Assembly: GCA_023422835.1 (NCBI GenBank)
Contig: JAFAGI010000012.1
Coordinates: forward strand, 434,001 to 498,000
DNA from: Bacteroidota bacterium
GTDB lineage: Bacteria; Bacteroidota; Bacteroidia; Chitinophagales; Chitinophagaceae
DNA: 64,000 nucleotides
Reading direction: 5' to 3'
Shown piece after piece: positions 8,388 to 17,048 of the stretch (its first letter is position 1; the number at the start of each line of letters is the position of its first letter). The notes beneath the pieces are model-generated. The model searched no databases. It was given only the letters and a program-made list of their open reading frames with translations, and had not been told where the DNA came from. Position numbers and translations under genes: made by a program.

Positions 8388-9308
8388 CTACCACAGCTTC
8401 TGGTACTTTTTCTCTTCGAGGGGCTTCCAGCCGTAGTCTGGTTCGAAATGATTCCACAACAAAGAAGATAAATCGCGGATGAGTTTAAAACCTTCATTGT
8501 CCTTTCCCCACGACTGGTCCTTGAGATTCTTGGTGTATATGGCAAAAACATAGTCCCCATGCGGTGCATTTACCATCACTACTTCAGAGCGCGCAGCATT
8601 TACAGAACCTGTTTTAGAAGCTGTTTTAATATAAGGCGGTATGCGGCTTGGAGAGCGGTGATCCAGGTAAATATTGCCCAAAATCCTGTACATCTCTTCG
8701 CTTGCTGCCTTGCTTACAGCTTTTCCTCCACGTATCTGTATGAACAGGTTAGCCATATCGCGCGGAGAAGTCTGCCCCCATCCGTACACTTCCCTGTCCT
8801 GCTCCCTTCCGGGTGTCCTAGAATTTACGCGCATCTTAGTGTAGCCGTTATTCACCAGCCATTGATTTATTTGTGTACCTGTGCCTGCCAGTTGCTGCAG
8901 CCACAGGCTTGCACTGTTATCGCTCATAGAAATGCTAAGCATCTGTACCGCGCTCAAAGCCACATGCGCGCTGTCTTTCAGGGATGCTATTATGCCTTCA
9001 TCTCCCTGGTACAATTGCATGTCTTTCCTGTAGATAAGGGTTTGGTTGTATTGCAGCGCACCATTTTCAATCTTATCAAACACTGCCACCATAATGGGCA
9101 CTTTGATAGTGCTGGCCGTAGGAAATACCGTATCTGCATTGTAGGCAACTTCTTTGCCGCTTTTTAAATGCTTAACATAAATGCCCACATCGCCATTGAA
9201 ATCTTTTACAAGTGCATGTATCTTACGGGCAAGTTTTTTATCTGTCTTTTGTGCAAGCACATTTGTTGTGAGAAACAATAAAAATAAAAAAAAGAATACT
9301 TTTTGCAT
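8388..9308 (-). CDS. Class A beta-lactamase-like serine hydrolase
   Basis: A 306-residue exported protein from ATG at 9308 (MQKVFFFLFLLFLTTNVLAQ is the signal peptide; a TTG two codons upstream is the alternative). The penicillin-binding motifs are present: STIK (SxxK) at about residues 66-69, SDN in SISMSDNSASLWL, and KTG in TASKTGSVNAARSE. These are the class A signatures. The omega-loop glutamate that deacylates beta-lactams cannot be placed with confidence: the region reads TPGREQDREVYGWGQTSPRD, unlike the usual RxxExxxN. It may hydrolyse beta-lactams or act as a peptidase on cell-wall peptides. It is alone on its strand, converging with batBC. Confidence 0.8.
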   Translation of the reverse strand: MQKVFFFLFLLFLTTNVLAQKTDKKLARKIHALVKDFNGDVGIYVKHLKSGKEVAYNADTVFPTASTIKVPIMVAVFDKIENGALQYNQTLIYRKDMQLYQGDEGIIASLKDSAHVALSAVQMLSISMSDNSASLWLQQLAGTGTQINQWLVNNGYTKMRVNSRTPGREQDREVYGWGQTSPRDMANLFIQIRGGKAVSKAASEEMYRILGNIYLDHRSPSRIPPYIKTASKTGSVNAARSEVVMVNAPHGDYVFAIYTKNLKDQSWGKDNEGFKLIRDLSSLLWNHFEPDYGWKPLEEKKYQKLW

Positions 9309-9429
9309 GAGCAAGAAATTTGGATTTTAATTAAAATTAAGCAGCATAAAAGTATCATTTTCTGTTAACAAAACTATCAAATTTATTTTTCCATTAATTC
9401 TTATATTCGCCTGAATAAAAGATTCTTTA

Positions 9430-11301
9430 GTGGACGTCATTCAATTATTACCAGACAATATTGCTAACCAGATTGCTGCAGGAGAAGTGATCCAAAGGCC
9501 TGCCTCTGCACTGAAAGAGCTGCTTGAAAACGCAGTGGATGCCGGCGCCACGCGTATAAAAGTATTTATCGCCGATGCAGGAAAAAATACATTGCAGGTA
9601 ATAGATAACGGCAAAGGAATGAGCGAAACCGATGCGCGTATGGCCTTTGAAAGGCACGCCACCAGCAAAATCCGCAAGATAGACGACCTGTTTCACGTGC
9701 GTACCATGGGCTTCCGCGGCGAAGCGCTGGCATCCATTGCCGCTGTGGCACAGGTAGAAATAAAAACCAAAAGGGCTGAGGATGAGCTGGGCACATTTAT
9801 AGAAATCGAAAACAGTGTGGTAAAAAAACAGGAACCCTGCGTATGTGAGAACGGCACCAACATCTGTATGAAAAATCTTTTCTTCAATGTGCCGGCCAGA
9901 AGGAATTTTTTAAAAAGTAATGCATCGGAAACCAAGCACATTATAGAGGAATTTATCCGTGTGGCTATGGCTTTTCCATCCATTTTTTTTTCGCTGCACA
10001 ACAACGGGCAGGAAGTATTTCACCTGGAAGCAGGCACACTCAAACAGCGTGTTGTACAGATACTGGGCAATAATGTAAACCAGCACCTGGTGAATGTAAA
10101 AGAGGAAACAGACTACATGAATATTTACGGCTTCATCGGCAAGCCCGAAGCCTCGCGCAAGACCCGCGGCGAACAATATTTTTTTGTCAACAACCGGTTT
10201 ATCCGCAGTGCTTACCTGAACCATGCGGTGAGCAGCGCTTTTGCAGAACTGCTGCCTAAAGAAAATTTTCCACTGTATACTTTGTTCATAGAGCTTGATC
10301 CTGCACAGGTAGATATAAACGTGCATCCCACCAAACAGGAAATAAAGTTTGAAGATGAAAAGATCATTTATGCTTTCGTGCAGGCTGCGGTAAAACATGC
10401 ATTAGCACAGGCCAGCATTGCGCCTTCCATTGATTTTTCGCTCGATGCCAACATCCAACAACTGGAATCAGTGAACCTGCCGTTTACAGATGAAAAGAAA
10501 GAGTCTGCCGAATCTTCATCGCTCTTTAAAACCTTCACAGAAAAAAATCAGGCGCACTTTATTGATCCTTCCCTGCAATCTGAATTATCGCACTGGCGAG
10601 ACTTCTATGAATCTTCCAAAGCTGACAAAATCGCCGACAATGATGGTCTGGTGCCCACATTATCCGCCGGTGGCCTATCCTCCTACAACCTGTTGCACCA
10701 GTACGAAAAAAAAGACGATAAAAAATTGTTGGCCGGCGGCAAGTGTGTGCAGTTGCTGAACACATACATCATTGCGCCTACGAACAGTGGCTTTGTGCTC
10801 GTTCACCAGCAAATAGCGCATGAAAGGATTTTATATGAGAAGTTCGGGCAGATGATGCACCGGCAAAAGAGCGCCACTCAGCAAATGTTGATACCCACTA
10901 CGGTGGAGCTTTCTGTTGCAGACAGCATTCTGCTGGAAGACCTGCTGCCCGAGCTGGAAATGATCGGCTATAAAATTGAAAGCTTTGGCAAGGATACTTT
11001 TGTTATACAGGGCGTGCCGGCAGACGTAACCATGAACAATGAAACGCATGCCATTGAACTTCTGCTGGAACAGTTTAAACACTTCAGCAGCGATATACGT
11101 TTCAGCAAAAGAGAAAAAGTAGTGCGGTGCCTGGCGCGCCAGCAATCTATTAAAGCAGGCAGAAAACTCGATGCTGAAGAGATGCAATTGCTGGTGCAGG
11201 AACTGTTTGCGTGTAATACACCAAATGTTTCGCCAAGCGGCAATAACCCTACCTATATTGATTATAAAGAAGATGCGCTGGCAAAGTTATTTGGTAAATA
11301 A
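9430..11301 (+). CDS. mutL: DNA mismatch repair protein MutL
   Basis: A 623-residue MutL starting at GTG (MDVIQLLPDNIANQIAAGEV). The GHKL ATPase motifs are intact: ELLENAVDAGAT (residues 30-41), DNGKGM and TMGFRGEALASIAAV. MutL couples mismatch recognition by MutS to strand removal. The C-terminal dimerisation domain is present, but the endonuclease motif DQHAxxExxxxE reads HQQIAHERILYE (from His459). The usual metal-binding CPHGRP and ACH segments read SPSGNNP (about 601-607) and LARQQS. The nuclease is therefore probably inactive here. This could be general in this lineage and not a local loss. It is the first gene of its strand after a short AT-rich leader. Confidence 0.95.
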   Translation: MDVIQLLPDNIANQIAAGEVIQRPASALKELLENAVDAGATRIKVFIADAGKNTLQVIDNGKGMSETDARMAFERHATSKIRKIDDLFHVRTMGFRGEALASIAAVAQVEIKTKRAEDELGTFIEIENSVVKKQEPCVCENGTNICMKNLFFNVPARRNFLKSNASETKHIIEEFIRVAMAFPSIFFSLHNNGQEVFHLEAGTLKQRVVQILGNNVNQHLVNVKEETDYMNIYGFIGKPEASRKTRGEQYFFVNNRFIRSAYLNHAVSSAFAELLPKENFPLYTLFIELDPAQVDINVHPTKQEIKFEDEKIIYAFVQAAVKHALAQASIAPSIDFSLDANIQQLESVNLPFTDEKKESAESSSLFKTFTEKNQAHFIDPSLQSELSHWRDFYESSKADKIADNDGLVPTLSAGGLSSYNLLHQYEKKDDKKLLAGGKCVQLLNTYIIAPTNSGFVLVHQQIAHERILYEKFGQMMHRQKSATQQMLIPTTVELSVADSILLEDLLPELEMIGYKIESFGKDTFVIQGVPADVTMNNETHAIELLLEQFKHFSSDIRFSKREKVVRCLARQQSIKAGRKLDAEEMQLLVQELFACNTPNVSPSGNNPTYIDYKEDALAKLFGK

Positions 11302-11472
11302 AACAGATATTTCTAATTTAGAATGCCATCATGACTGTAAACCATTAGAATATCAATTGATTTTATGCCATTATTTCCTTATAACCCAAACAACATGTTT
11401 GGAACTATTTTTGATAATGTACTATTTAGTTGAGCTGATGCTCATTATTAATAACTTAAAACAAACATAATT

Positions 11473-11790
11473 ATGGCTTTAGAATTTACTGATGCTAACT
11501 TCCAAGAAGAAGTTTTGAATAACGATACTTTAACCGTTGTAGACTTTTGGGCAGAATGGTGCGGCCCCTGCCGTGCAATAGGGCCAGTTATTGAAGAACT
11601 TGCTAAAGATTATGAGGGCCAAGTAAAAGTAGGCAAACTCAATGTTGACCAGAATTCAAATGTAAGCATTGAATACGGCATTACTTCCATCCCTGCTATT
11701 TTATTCATTAAAAACGGAGAGGTAGTAGACAAGCAAATTGGCGCTGTGCCTAAATCAGTCTTGGAAAATAAAATTAAAGCCCACCTGTAA
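11473..11790 (+). CDS. trxA: Thioredoxin
   Basis: A 105-residue classical cytosolic thioredoxin with the active site WCGPC at residues 29-33, the cis-proline stretch TSIPAI and the glycine turn FIKNGEVVDKQIGAVPK. It reduces protein disulfides, including those of ribonucleotide reductase. No signal peptide. It stands alone between mutL (171 bases upstream) and infC, with its own terminator hairpin 10 bases after the stop, so it is probably monocistronic. The upstream gap contains a small perfect hairpin CCAAACA-ACA-TGTTTGG at 11386-11402 of unknown role. Confidence 0.95.
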   Translation: MALEFTDANFQEEVLNNDTLTVVDFWAEWCGPCRAIGPVIEELAKDYEGQVKVGKLNVDQNSNVSIEYGITSIPAILFIKNGEVVDKQIGAVPKSVLENKIKAHL

Positions 11791-11800
11791 ATAATCAAAA

Positions 11801-11831
11801 AAAGTCAGAAGAAAAACTTTTGGCTTTTTTT
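11801..11831 (+). terminator. Rho-independent terminator of trxA
   Basis: AAAGTCAGAAG (11801-11811) pairs with CTTTTGGCTTT (11817-11827) across an A5 loop and is followed by a T-rich run. Confidence 0.75.
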
Positions 11832-11854
11832 ATTTGGCCCCCACAAAATTTTAT

Positions 11855-11882
11855 TTTGATAATTGAAAGGGTTGTATATTTG
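11855..11882 (+). promoter_or_regulatory. Probable infC promoter
   Basis: TATATTTG at 11875-11882 is an exact TAnnTTTG -7 element, with TTTG at 11855-11858 as a possible -33 box (16-base spacer, a little short). It lies 50 bases before the infC start. Confidence 0.5.
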
Positions 11883-11931
11883 CAAGTAAATTATTAAAAA
11901 TTTAAAAGATTTTTTCACAAAAAACCCCTGA

Positions 11932-12537
11932 ATGGCATTACAAAGAAGAAACAATAATCCGCGTTTCAACAGGCAACAGGAACCGGAACATCGTATCAAC
12001 GATAGAATAAGAGTACCTGAAGTGAGATTGGTTGGAGATAACGTTGAGACAGGTATTTACTCCGTAGGAAAAGCAAGAGAGATTGCTGAAGGCTTAGGCC
12101 TTGATCTTGTAGAAATATCCCCGAATGCCGCACCACCCGTTTGCAGAATTGTGGAATACAAAAAATTTCTTTACGAGAAAAAACGTAAAGAAAAAGAAAT
12201 GAAAGCCAATGCCAAGCAAAGCGAGGTAAAAGAGGTGCGCTTCACTCCCGGCACAGATGACCATGATTTTGATTTCAAAGCAAAACATGCTATAAAGTTT
12301 TTACAAGATGGCAATAAAGTAAAGGCCTATGTACAGTTCAAGGGCCGCGCCATTATGTTTAAAGACAGGGGCGAATTGCTGCTATTAAAATTCGCAGAAA
12401 AGCTCAGCGAATACGGCGCTCTGGAAGGCATGCCTAAAATGGAGGGCAAGAGAATGCTGGTAATGTTTGCACCTAAGACAAGCAAAAAATCCGCCAGTAA
12501 AGAAAAGGAAAAAGAAAAAGAAAAAGAAGCTAAATAA
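11932..12537 (+). CDS. infC: Translation initiation factor IF-3
   Basis: A 201-residue IF-3. The N-terminal domain begins HRINDRIRVPEVRLVGDN and the C-terminal domain is at EVKEVRFTPGTDDHDFDFKAKHAIKFLQDGNKVKAYVQFKGR. It binds the 30S subunit and checks initiator tRNA and start-codon pairing. The protein ends in a lysine/glutamate-rich extension. The start is an ordinary ATG, not the rare AUU used for autoregulation in enterobacteria. The usual downstream partners rpmI and rplT are absent: a terminator follows the stop directly. Confidence 0.96.
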   Translation: MALQRRNNNPRFNRQQEPEHRINDRIRVPEVRLVGDNVETGIYSVGKAREIAEGLGLDLVEISPNAAPPVCRIVEYKKFLYEKKRKEKEMKANAKQSEVKEVRFTPGTDDHDFDFKAKHAIKFLQDGNKVKAYVQFKGRAIMFKDRGELLLLKFAEKLSEYGALEGMPKMEGKRMLVMFAPKTSKKSASKEKEKEKEKEAK

Positions 12538-12558
12538 GCTTTTCACCAAAGATATAAT

Positions 12559-12592
12559 GCCCCGATAATATTAACTTCCGGGGCTTTTTTAT
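12559..12592 (+). terminator. Terminator of infC
   Basis: GCCCCG (12559-12564) pairs with CGGGGC (12579-12584) and is followed by TTTTTTAT. Confidence 0.85.
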
Positions 12593-12924
12593 ATCTATCA
12601 AATACACCAGCAGTTTTACCACTGTTTAAGTGCACCTGCCAAATCAACTGAGTAAGTTTATATAAAATTACCATCTAAGACAGTTGTCTCGTTGGCCATA
12701 TCCAAAAGATATATCGCAATCTGCAATAAGTTTCTGCCCATAGTACCTTCCTGAACAATAAGGCAGGTTAGTTATTTTTCATAATGCCGGCTAAAAAACT
12801 CAGATTACAGATATGCGCAGGTGCATAGACAAGCAAAAAATATCATTAGATAATTATGCTGAAATTAAATGAAGCATACCCTAATTTATAAAGCAGGCAA
12901 TTGTGGTAGCGCTATTTAAAAATA
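12593..12924. other. Non-coding gap, nothing recognised
   Basis: About 330 bases between two terminators, separating the convergent infC and sdhB. No open frame with coding character, no tRNA fold and no repeat was recognised. Confidence 0.6.
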
Positions 12925-12948
12925 AGAGGCTGCCGTAAGACAACCTCT
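12925..12948 (-). terminator. Terminator of the sdhCAB operon
   Basis: On the minus strand AGAGGTTGTC pairs with GGCAGCCTCT around a TTAC loop, followed by TATTTTT. The hairpin resembles those at 20828 and 30968 (AGGCTGTCT type). Confidence 0.75.
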
Positions 12949-12970
12949 ATCATTATTTAAAATTTACTTA

Positions 12971-13732
12971 TTATTCTGAAGTCAATACCGCTCTCAGGTA
13001 TTCTTTATTCAGCCTGGAGATATTATCAAAGCGGATGCCTTTAGGGCAGGCGGCCTCGCAGGCTCCTGTAGAAGTACAGGCTCCGAAGCCTTCCTTATCC
13101 ATTTGAGCTACCATGTTTACCACGCGTTGCTTTCTTTCAGGATCGCCCTGCGGCAACAAGGCAAGTTGTGTAATTTTAGCGCTGGTAAACAGCAATGCAG
13201 AACTGTTTTTACAAGCTGCAACGCAGGCGCCGCAGGCGATACAGGCTGCTGCTGCAAAAGATTCGTCTGCATCTTTCTTAGGAACCGGGATGCTGTTGGC
13301 ATCCTGTGCGTTGCCGGTATTTACAGAAATATATCCGCCGGCCTGCACGATCCTGTCAAGCGGCGTTCTGTCAACTACCAGGTCTTTAATCACCGGGAAA
13401 GCGTTGGCACGCCAGGGTTCAACCACAATGGTATCTCCATTGTTGTAAGCGCGCATGTGAAGCTGGCAAACGGTATTTCTTTCCCAAGGGCCGTGTGGCT
13501 TACCGTTTACAACCATTGAGCACATACCACAAATACCTTCGCGGCAATCATGATCAAATGCGATAGGGTCTGCACCCTGTGCGATCAACCGTTCATTTAA
13601 AATATCGAACATTTCAAGGAATGAGGTTTCTGAAGAAATATTCTCAACTTTATATTCTTTAAATTCACCCTTTGCGTTCTTGTTGGCCTGGCGCCAAACT
13701 TTCAGGGTTAAATTCATATTGTAATGTTCCAT
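12971..13732 (-). CDS. sdhB: Succinate dehydrogenase / fumarate reductase iron-sulfur subunit
   Basis: A 253-residue iron-sulfur subunit of respiratory complex II. Cysteine groups for three clusters are visible: CREGICGMC for the 2Fe-2S cluster, then [11 protein letters not shown] and [12 protein letters not shown] for the 4Fe-4S and 3Fe-4S clusters. It carries electrons from the flavoprotein to the membrane cytochrome b. Two ATGs are possible; 13717 ([17 protein letters not shown]) matches the usual family start better than 13732. It is last in the order sdhC-sdhA-sdhB and is followed by a terminator. Confidence 0.95.
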   Translation of the reverse strand: MEHYNMNLTLKVWRQANKNAKGEFKEYKVENISSETSFLEMFDILNERLIAQGADPIAFDHDCREGICGMCSMVVNGKPHGPWERNTVCQLHMRAYNNGDTIVVEPWRANAFPVIKDLVVDRTPLDRIVQAGGYISVNTGNAQDANSIPVPKKDADESFAAAACIACGACVAACKNSSALLFTSAKITQLALLPQGDPERKQRVVNMVAQMDKEGFGACTSTGACEAACPKGIRFDNISRLNKEYLRAVLTSE

Positions 13733-13778
13733 AATTATTGTAGTAATTTGCTTGTTCGCTAATTATTTTTCTGATGTG

Positions 13779-15755
13779 TTATTTATAAATTCGCTGGGTC
13801 GGTTTAATTACATCGTAATTCAACGGTTCCTTGTGCAGAGTCCAGTTTTCATTGCCTGTGTATTCCCATACAGATACATACATGTATTCATCATCATGCC
13901 TCATAGCCTCTCCTTCTGCTGTCTGGTGTTCTTCACGGAAGTGGCCGCCGCAGCTTTCGTTCCTGTCTAAAGCATCCAGGCACATCAGTTCTGCCAGTTC
14001 CATAAAGTCTGCTACCCTGCCTGCTTTGTCCAGCTCGGGATTAAATTCTTTAATATTGCCCGGTATTCTTACGTTTGCCCAGAATTCTTTTCTCAGTTCC
14101 CTGATCTCTGTGATAGCTTCCTGCAGGTTTTGTGCATTACGTGCCATACCGCATTTATTCCACATGATTTTGCCTAGACGTTTATGAAAGCTTTCAACAG
14201 ATTCCTTTCCTTTTACGCTCATCAGCCTTTTGATCCTGCCAGCAACTTCTTTCTCTGCTTCCACAAATGCCGGGTGATCTGTTGAGATAGGTTTGTTGTA
14301 GATCTCATCTGCCAGGTTATTGCCCAAAGTATAAGGAATTACGAAATAACCATCTGCCAGGCCCTGCATCAGCGCAGAAGCACCTAAACGGTTTGCGCCA
14401 TGGTCGCTGAAATTTGCTTCGCCGAGGCAGTAAAGACCGTCCACCGTGGTTTTTAATTCATAGTCTACCCAAAGGCCGCCCATGGTATAGTGTACTGCAG
14501 GATAAATGCGCATGGGCACTTCATAAGGGTTTTCCCCGGTGATCTTCTCATACATGTCGAAAAGGTTGCCGTATTTTGCTTCAACCACTTTCATGCCCAG
14601 CGCTCTTTGTTTTTCCGGTGAAGGGTTTTCATCGCCGAGTTTGCTGCATTCAATTTTACCATAACGCATAAAAGCATCTGCAAAATCAAGGTAAACCGCC
14701 TGCTTGGAAGAGCCTACGCCGTAGCCGGCATCGCATCTTTCCTTGGCCGCTCTTGAAGCCACGTCGCGCGGCACCAGGTTACCAAATGCAGGGTATCTTC
14801 TTTCAAGGTAATAATCTCTTTCATCTTCAGGTATCTCGCTTGCTTTGCGGTTGTCTCCTGCTTTTTTAGGCACCCATATTCTGCCGTCGTTTCTCAGGGA
14901 TTCAGACATGAGCGTAAGCTTAGACTGGTGGTCTCCTGAAACAGGAATACAGGTAGGGTGAATCTGTGTCATACACGGATTGCCGAAATAAGCGCCTTTT
15001 TTATGTGCTCTCCAGATAGCGGTAGCATTGCTGCCCATTGCGTTGGTGGAGAGGTAAAACACATTGCCATACCCTCCCGTGCAGAGTAATACTGCATGGC
15101 CAAAGTGGCGCTCCAATTCGCCTGTGATCAGATCCCTGGCTATGATGCCTCTTGTTTTGCCATCAATGTTCACTATATCCACCATTTCATGGCGGTCATA
15201 CATTTTTACTGTACCTAAAGCCACCTGGCGCTCCAATGCCTGGTAAGCGCCTATGAGCAATTGCTGGCCGGTTTGCCCTGCTGCGTAGAATGTACGCTGT
15301 ACCTGTGTTCCACCGAAAGAGCGGTTGTCAAGAAGCCCGCCATATTCCCGTGCAAACGGCACACCCTGAGCCACACACTGGTCAATAATATTTCCGCTCA
15401 CTTCTGCCAGACGGTAAACGTTGGCTTCTCTTGCGCGGTAGTCGCCTCCTTTAATAGTATCGTAGAAAAGACGGAAAACAGAATCACCGTCGTTTTGATA
15501 GTTCTTTGCAGCATTAATACCGCCCTGTGCCGCAATAGAGTGCGCGCGGCGCGGTGAATCCTGGAAACAGAAGGCTTTTACTTTATACCCCAGCTCGCCC
15601 AATGCAGCAGCAGCACTTGCTCCGGCAAGGCCGGTGCCGACAACGATCACTTCCATTTTTCGCTTGTTTGCCGGGTTTACCAATTTACAATGGCTTTTGT
15701 AATAAGACCATTTCTTTTCTAATTCGCCTACTGGTATTTTTGCATCTAAAGACAT
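13779..15755 (-). CDS. sdhA: Succinate dehydrogenase / fumarate reductase flavoprotein subunit
   Basis: A 658-residue flavoprotein. The FAD-binding glycine motif [20 protein letters not shown] (from about residue 37) is followed by [15 protein letters not shown], where the histidine holds covalent FAD. HPTCIP and the C-terminal [14 protein letters not shown] complete the family pattern. It interconverts succinate and fumarate in the TCA cycle. The long N-terminal segment before the FAD fold ([20 protein letters not shown]) is typical of the Bacteroidota/Epsilonproteobacteria b558 type. It lies 46 bases upstream of sdhB and 52 bases after sdhC. Confidence 0.96.
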   Translation of the reverse strand: MSLDAKIPVGELEKKWSYYKSHCKLVNPANKRKMEVIVVGTGLAGASAAAALGELGYKVKAFCFQDSPRRAHSIAAQGGINAAKNYQNDGDSVFRLFYDTIKGGDYRAREANVYRLAEVSGNIIDQCVAQGVPFAREYGGLLDNRSFGGTQVQRTFYAAGQTGQQLLIGAYQALERQVALGTVKMYDRHEMVDIVNIDGKTRGIIARDLITGELERHFGHAVLLCTGGYGNVFYLSTNAMGSNATAIWRAHKKGAYFGNPCMTQIHPTCIPVSGDHQSKLTLMSESLRNDGRIWVPKKAGDNRKASEIPEDERDYYLERRYPAFGNLVPRDVASRAAKERCDAGYGVGSSKQAVYLDFADAFMRYGKIECSKLGDENPSPEKQRALGMKVVEAKYGNLFDMYEKITGENPYEVPMRIYPAVHYTMGGLWVDYELKTTVDGLYCLGEANFSDHGANRLGASALMQGLADGYFVIPYTLGNNLADEIYNKPISTDHPAFVEAEKEVAGRIKRLMSVKGKESVESFHKRLGKIMWNKCGMARNAQNLQEAITEIRELRKEFWANVRIPGNIKEFNPELDKAGRVADFMELAELMCLDALDRNESCGGHFREEHQTAEGEAMRHDDEYMYVSVWEYTGNENWTLHKEPLNYDVIKPTQRIYK

Positions 15756-15807
15756 AACTTAATAATTTCTGATGATAAATTTCAATTACTTGTTTGTTGT
15801 ATTAATC

Positions 15808-16479
15808 CTATACCCAGCCAAAATAAAAGCTGATAGGCATTAAAGCGAATACTAAAGGTATAATAATGGAGTAAGCAATACCAATCGCGTTTAATATTTT
15901 TAAATACCTTTTATTGTGTACGCCCAGTGAACGGAATGCACTCGTAAAGCCGTGAAGCAAATGAAATGCCAGCACAATACAGCTGATCACATACAACACC
16001 ACTATCCACAGGTTACTGAAAACATCCCTCATCTCTTCAAACAAAGGAATTTCGCCATCAAGGTGCAACCAGCCCTGGGCGCTCCTGTTGGGTACCCAGA
16101 AATGTGCCAGGTGCACTACGAGGAACATGAAGATAAGTATACCCAGAATGCCCATGCTGCGGCTGTACCAGGTACTTCCCCTGTTGCCGTAATTAACGGC
16201 ATAGCCCACTTTGCGTTTGCTTCTGTTGTCTATTTCCAGCATAATGCCCTGGATAATGTGCAATAAAATAAACAACATCAAACCCACCTCAAGAATACGC
16301 ACGATGATGGTACCGCCCATGAAGTGAGCGCCTGCTTCAAACATTTCACCATTGTCGTTTGCCCATATGGTAGCATTCAGACCGGCATGCACAATCAAAA
16401 ATAAAATCAGGAAAATGCCGGTGCCTCCCATTACTATTTTTTTACCTACAGATGAGAGAAAAAATTGCTTGAAAGTCAT
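15808..16479 (-). CDS. sdhC: Succinate dehydrogenase cytochrome b subunit (b558 family)
   Basis: A 223-residue membrane anchor from ATG at 16479 (MTFKQFFLSSVGKKIVMGGTG). A TTG-initiated frame beginning 26 codons upstream would include non-conserved sequence containing the promoter. Five membrane helices are apparent, with histidines in LIVHAGLN, LHIIQG, VVHLAHFW and AFHLLHGF that would bind two haems b and link to quinone. It is the first gene of sdhCAB and anchors the complex in the inner membrane. Confidence 0.92.
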   Translation of the reverse strand: MTFKQFFLSSVGKKIVMGGTGIFLILFLIVHAGLNATIWANDNGEMFEAGAHFMGGTIIVRILEVGLMLFILLHIIQGIMLEIDNRSKRKVGYAVNYGNRGSTWYSRSMGILGILIFMFLVVHLAHFWVPNRSAQGWLHLDGEIPLFEEMRDVFSNLWIVVLYVISCIVLAFHLLHGFTSAFRSLGVHNKRYLKILNAIGIAYSIIIPLVFALMPISFYFGWV

Positions 16480-16515
16480 AACTAAGGTATTGAATTTAAG
16501 AATTGTTAAGAGTTG

Positions 16516-16547
16516 CAAAGGTAGGGAGTTTAGGCCTACACTACAAT
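16516..16547 (-). promoter_or_regulatory. Probable sdhCAB promoter
   Basis: On the minus strand TACCTTTG (16523-16516) fits TAnnTTTG, with an ATTG box 20 bases upstream (16547-16544). It lies 37 bases from the sdhC start. Confidence 0.55.
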
Positions 16548-17048
16548 TTAATGACAATGATTTTTGTCATGTTATCCCGGTTGAAAGGATGTTTTGCAAT
16601 TATGTGCGCATAAATGCCTGAAAAAGAGTATTTGAGCATCATTGGGTATACTGTTTAATTGCTTGGCGGGCTCCGCGAGTTCTCTAAATTAACCTGTAAA
16701 AAAAATATAGGAAAAAAACCTGCCTCCATAAAAAAATTTCCCGATTATGAAAATGCATCAAGTTGTTTTGCTTCACTTTTGCACGAAAGTTTAAAAACCT
16801 ATGATCATATTAAAAATAATTTCTTTATTCAGCAGCTTGAAGTTTTCGTTCCCGGATATTTTCCAGAAACTGAATGATGACACCTAATTCCGGGAACATG
16901 CATATAAACCAAAATTCTCTTTCAGAGAGTTGTTTATGCAACAGCCGAAGGCAACCACAAAAGACAAATCGTAAAAAAACAGGCTCAAACAACATTGAAC
17001 AAAGAATAAATCAAAACCAGGCATTATACAACAACAAATCATAAAAAA
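16548..17048. other. Non-coding gap between divergent sdhC and TonB receptor
   Basis: About 500 bases that must hold the receptor's promoter. No cobalamin or other riboswitch consensus and no clear Fur-like palindrome was seen. The one open frame (16659-16877) has no recognisable coding character. Confidence 0.5.

Noticed and set aside
8559..9167. 202-codon frame opposite the serine hydrolase
   Set aside because: Antisense to an intact gene with all catalytic motifs; no family resemblance.
16659..16877. 72-codon frame between sdhC and the TonB receptor
   Set aside because: No recognisable motif, no plausible promoter spacing and uneven composition; more likely chance.
16548..17048. Cobalamin riboswitch before the TonB receptor
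   Set aside because: The conserved B12-box sequence could not be found in either strand.
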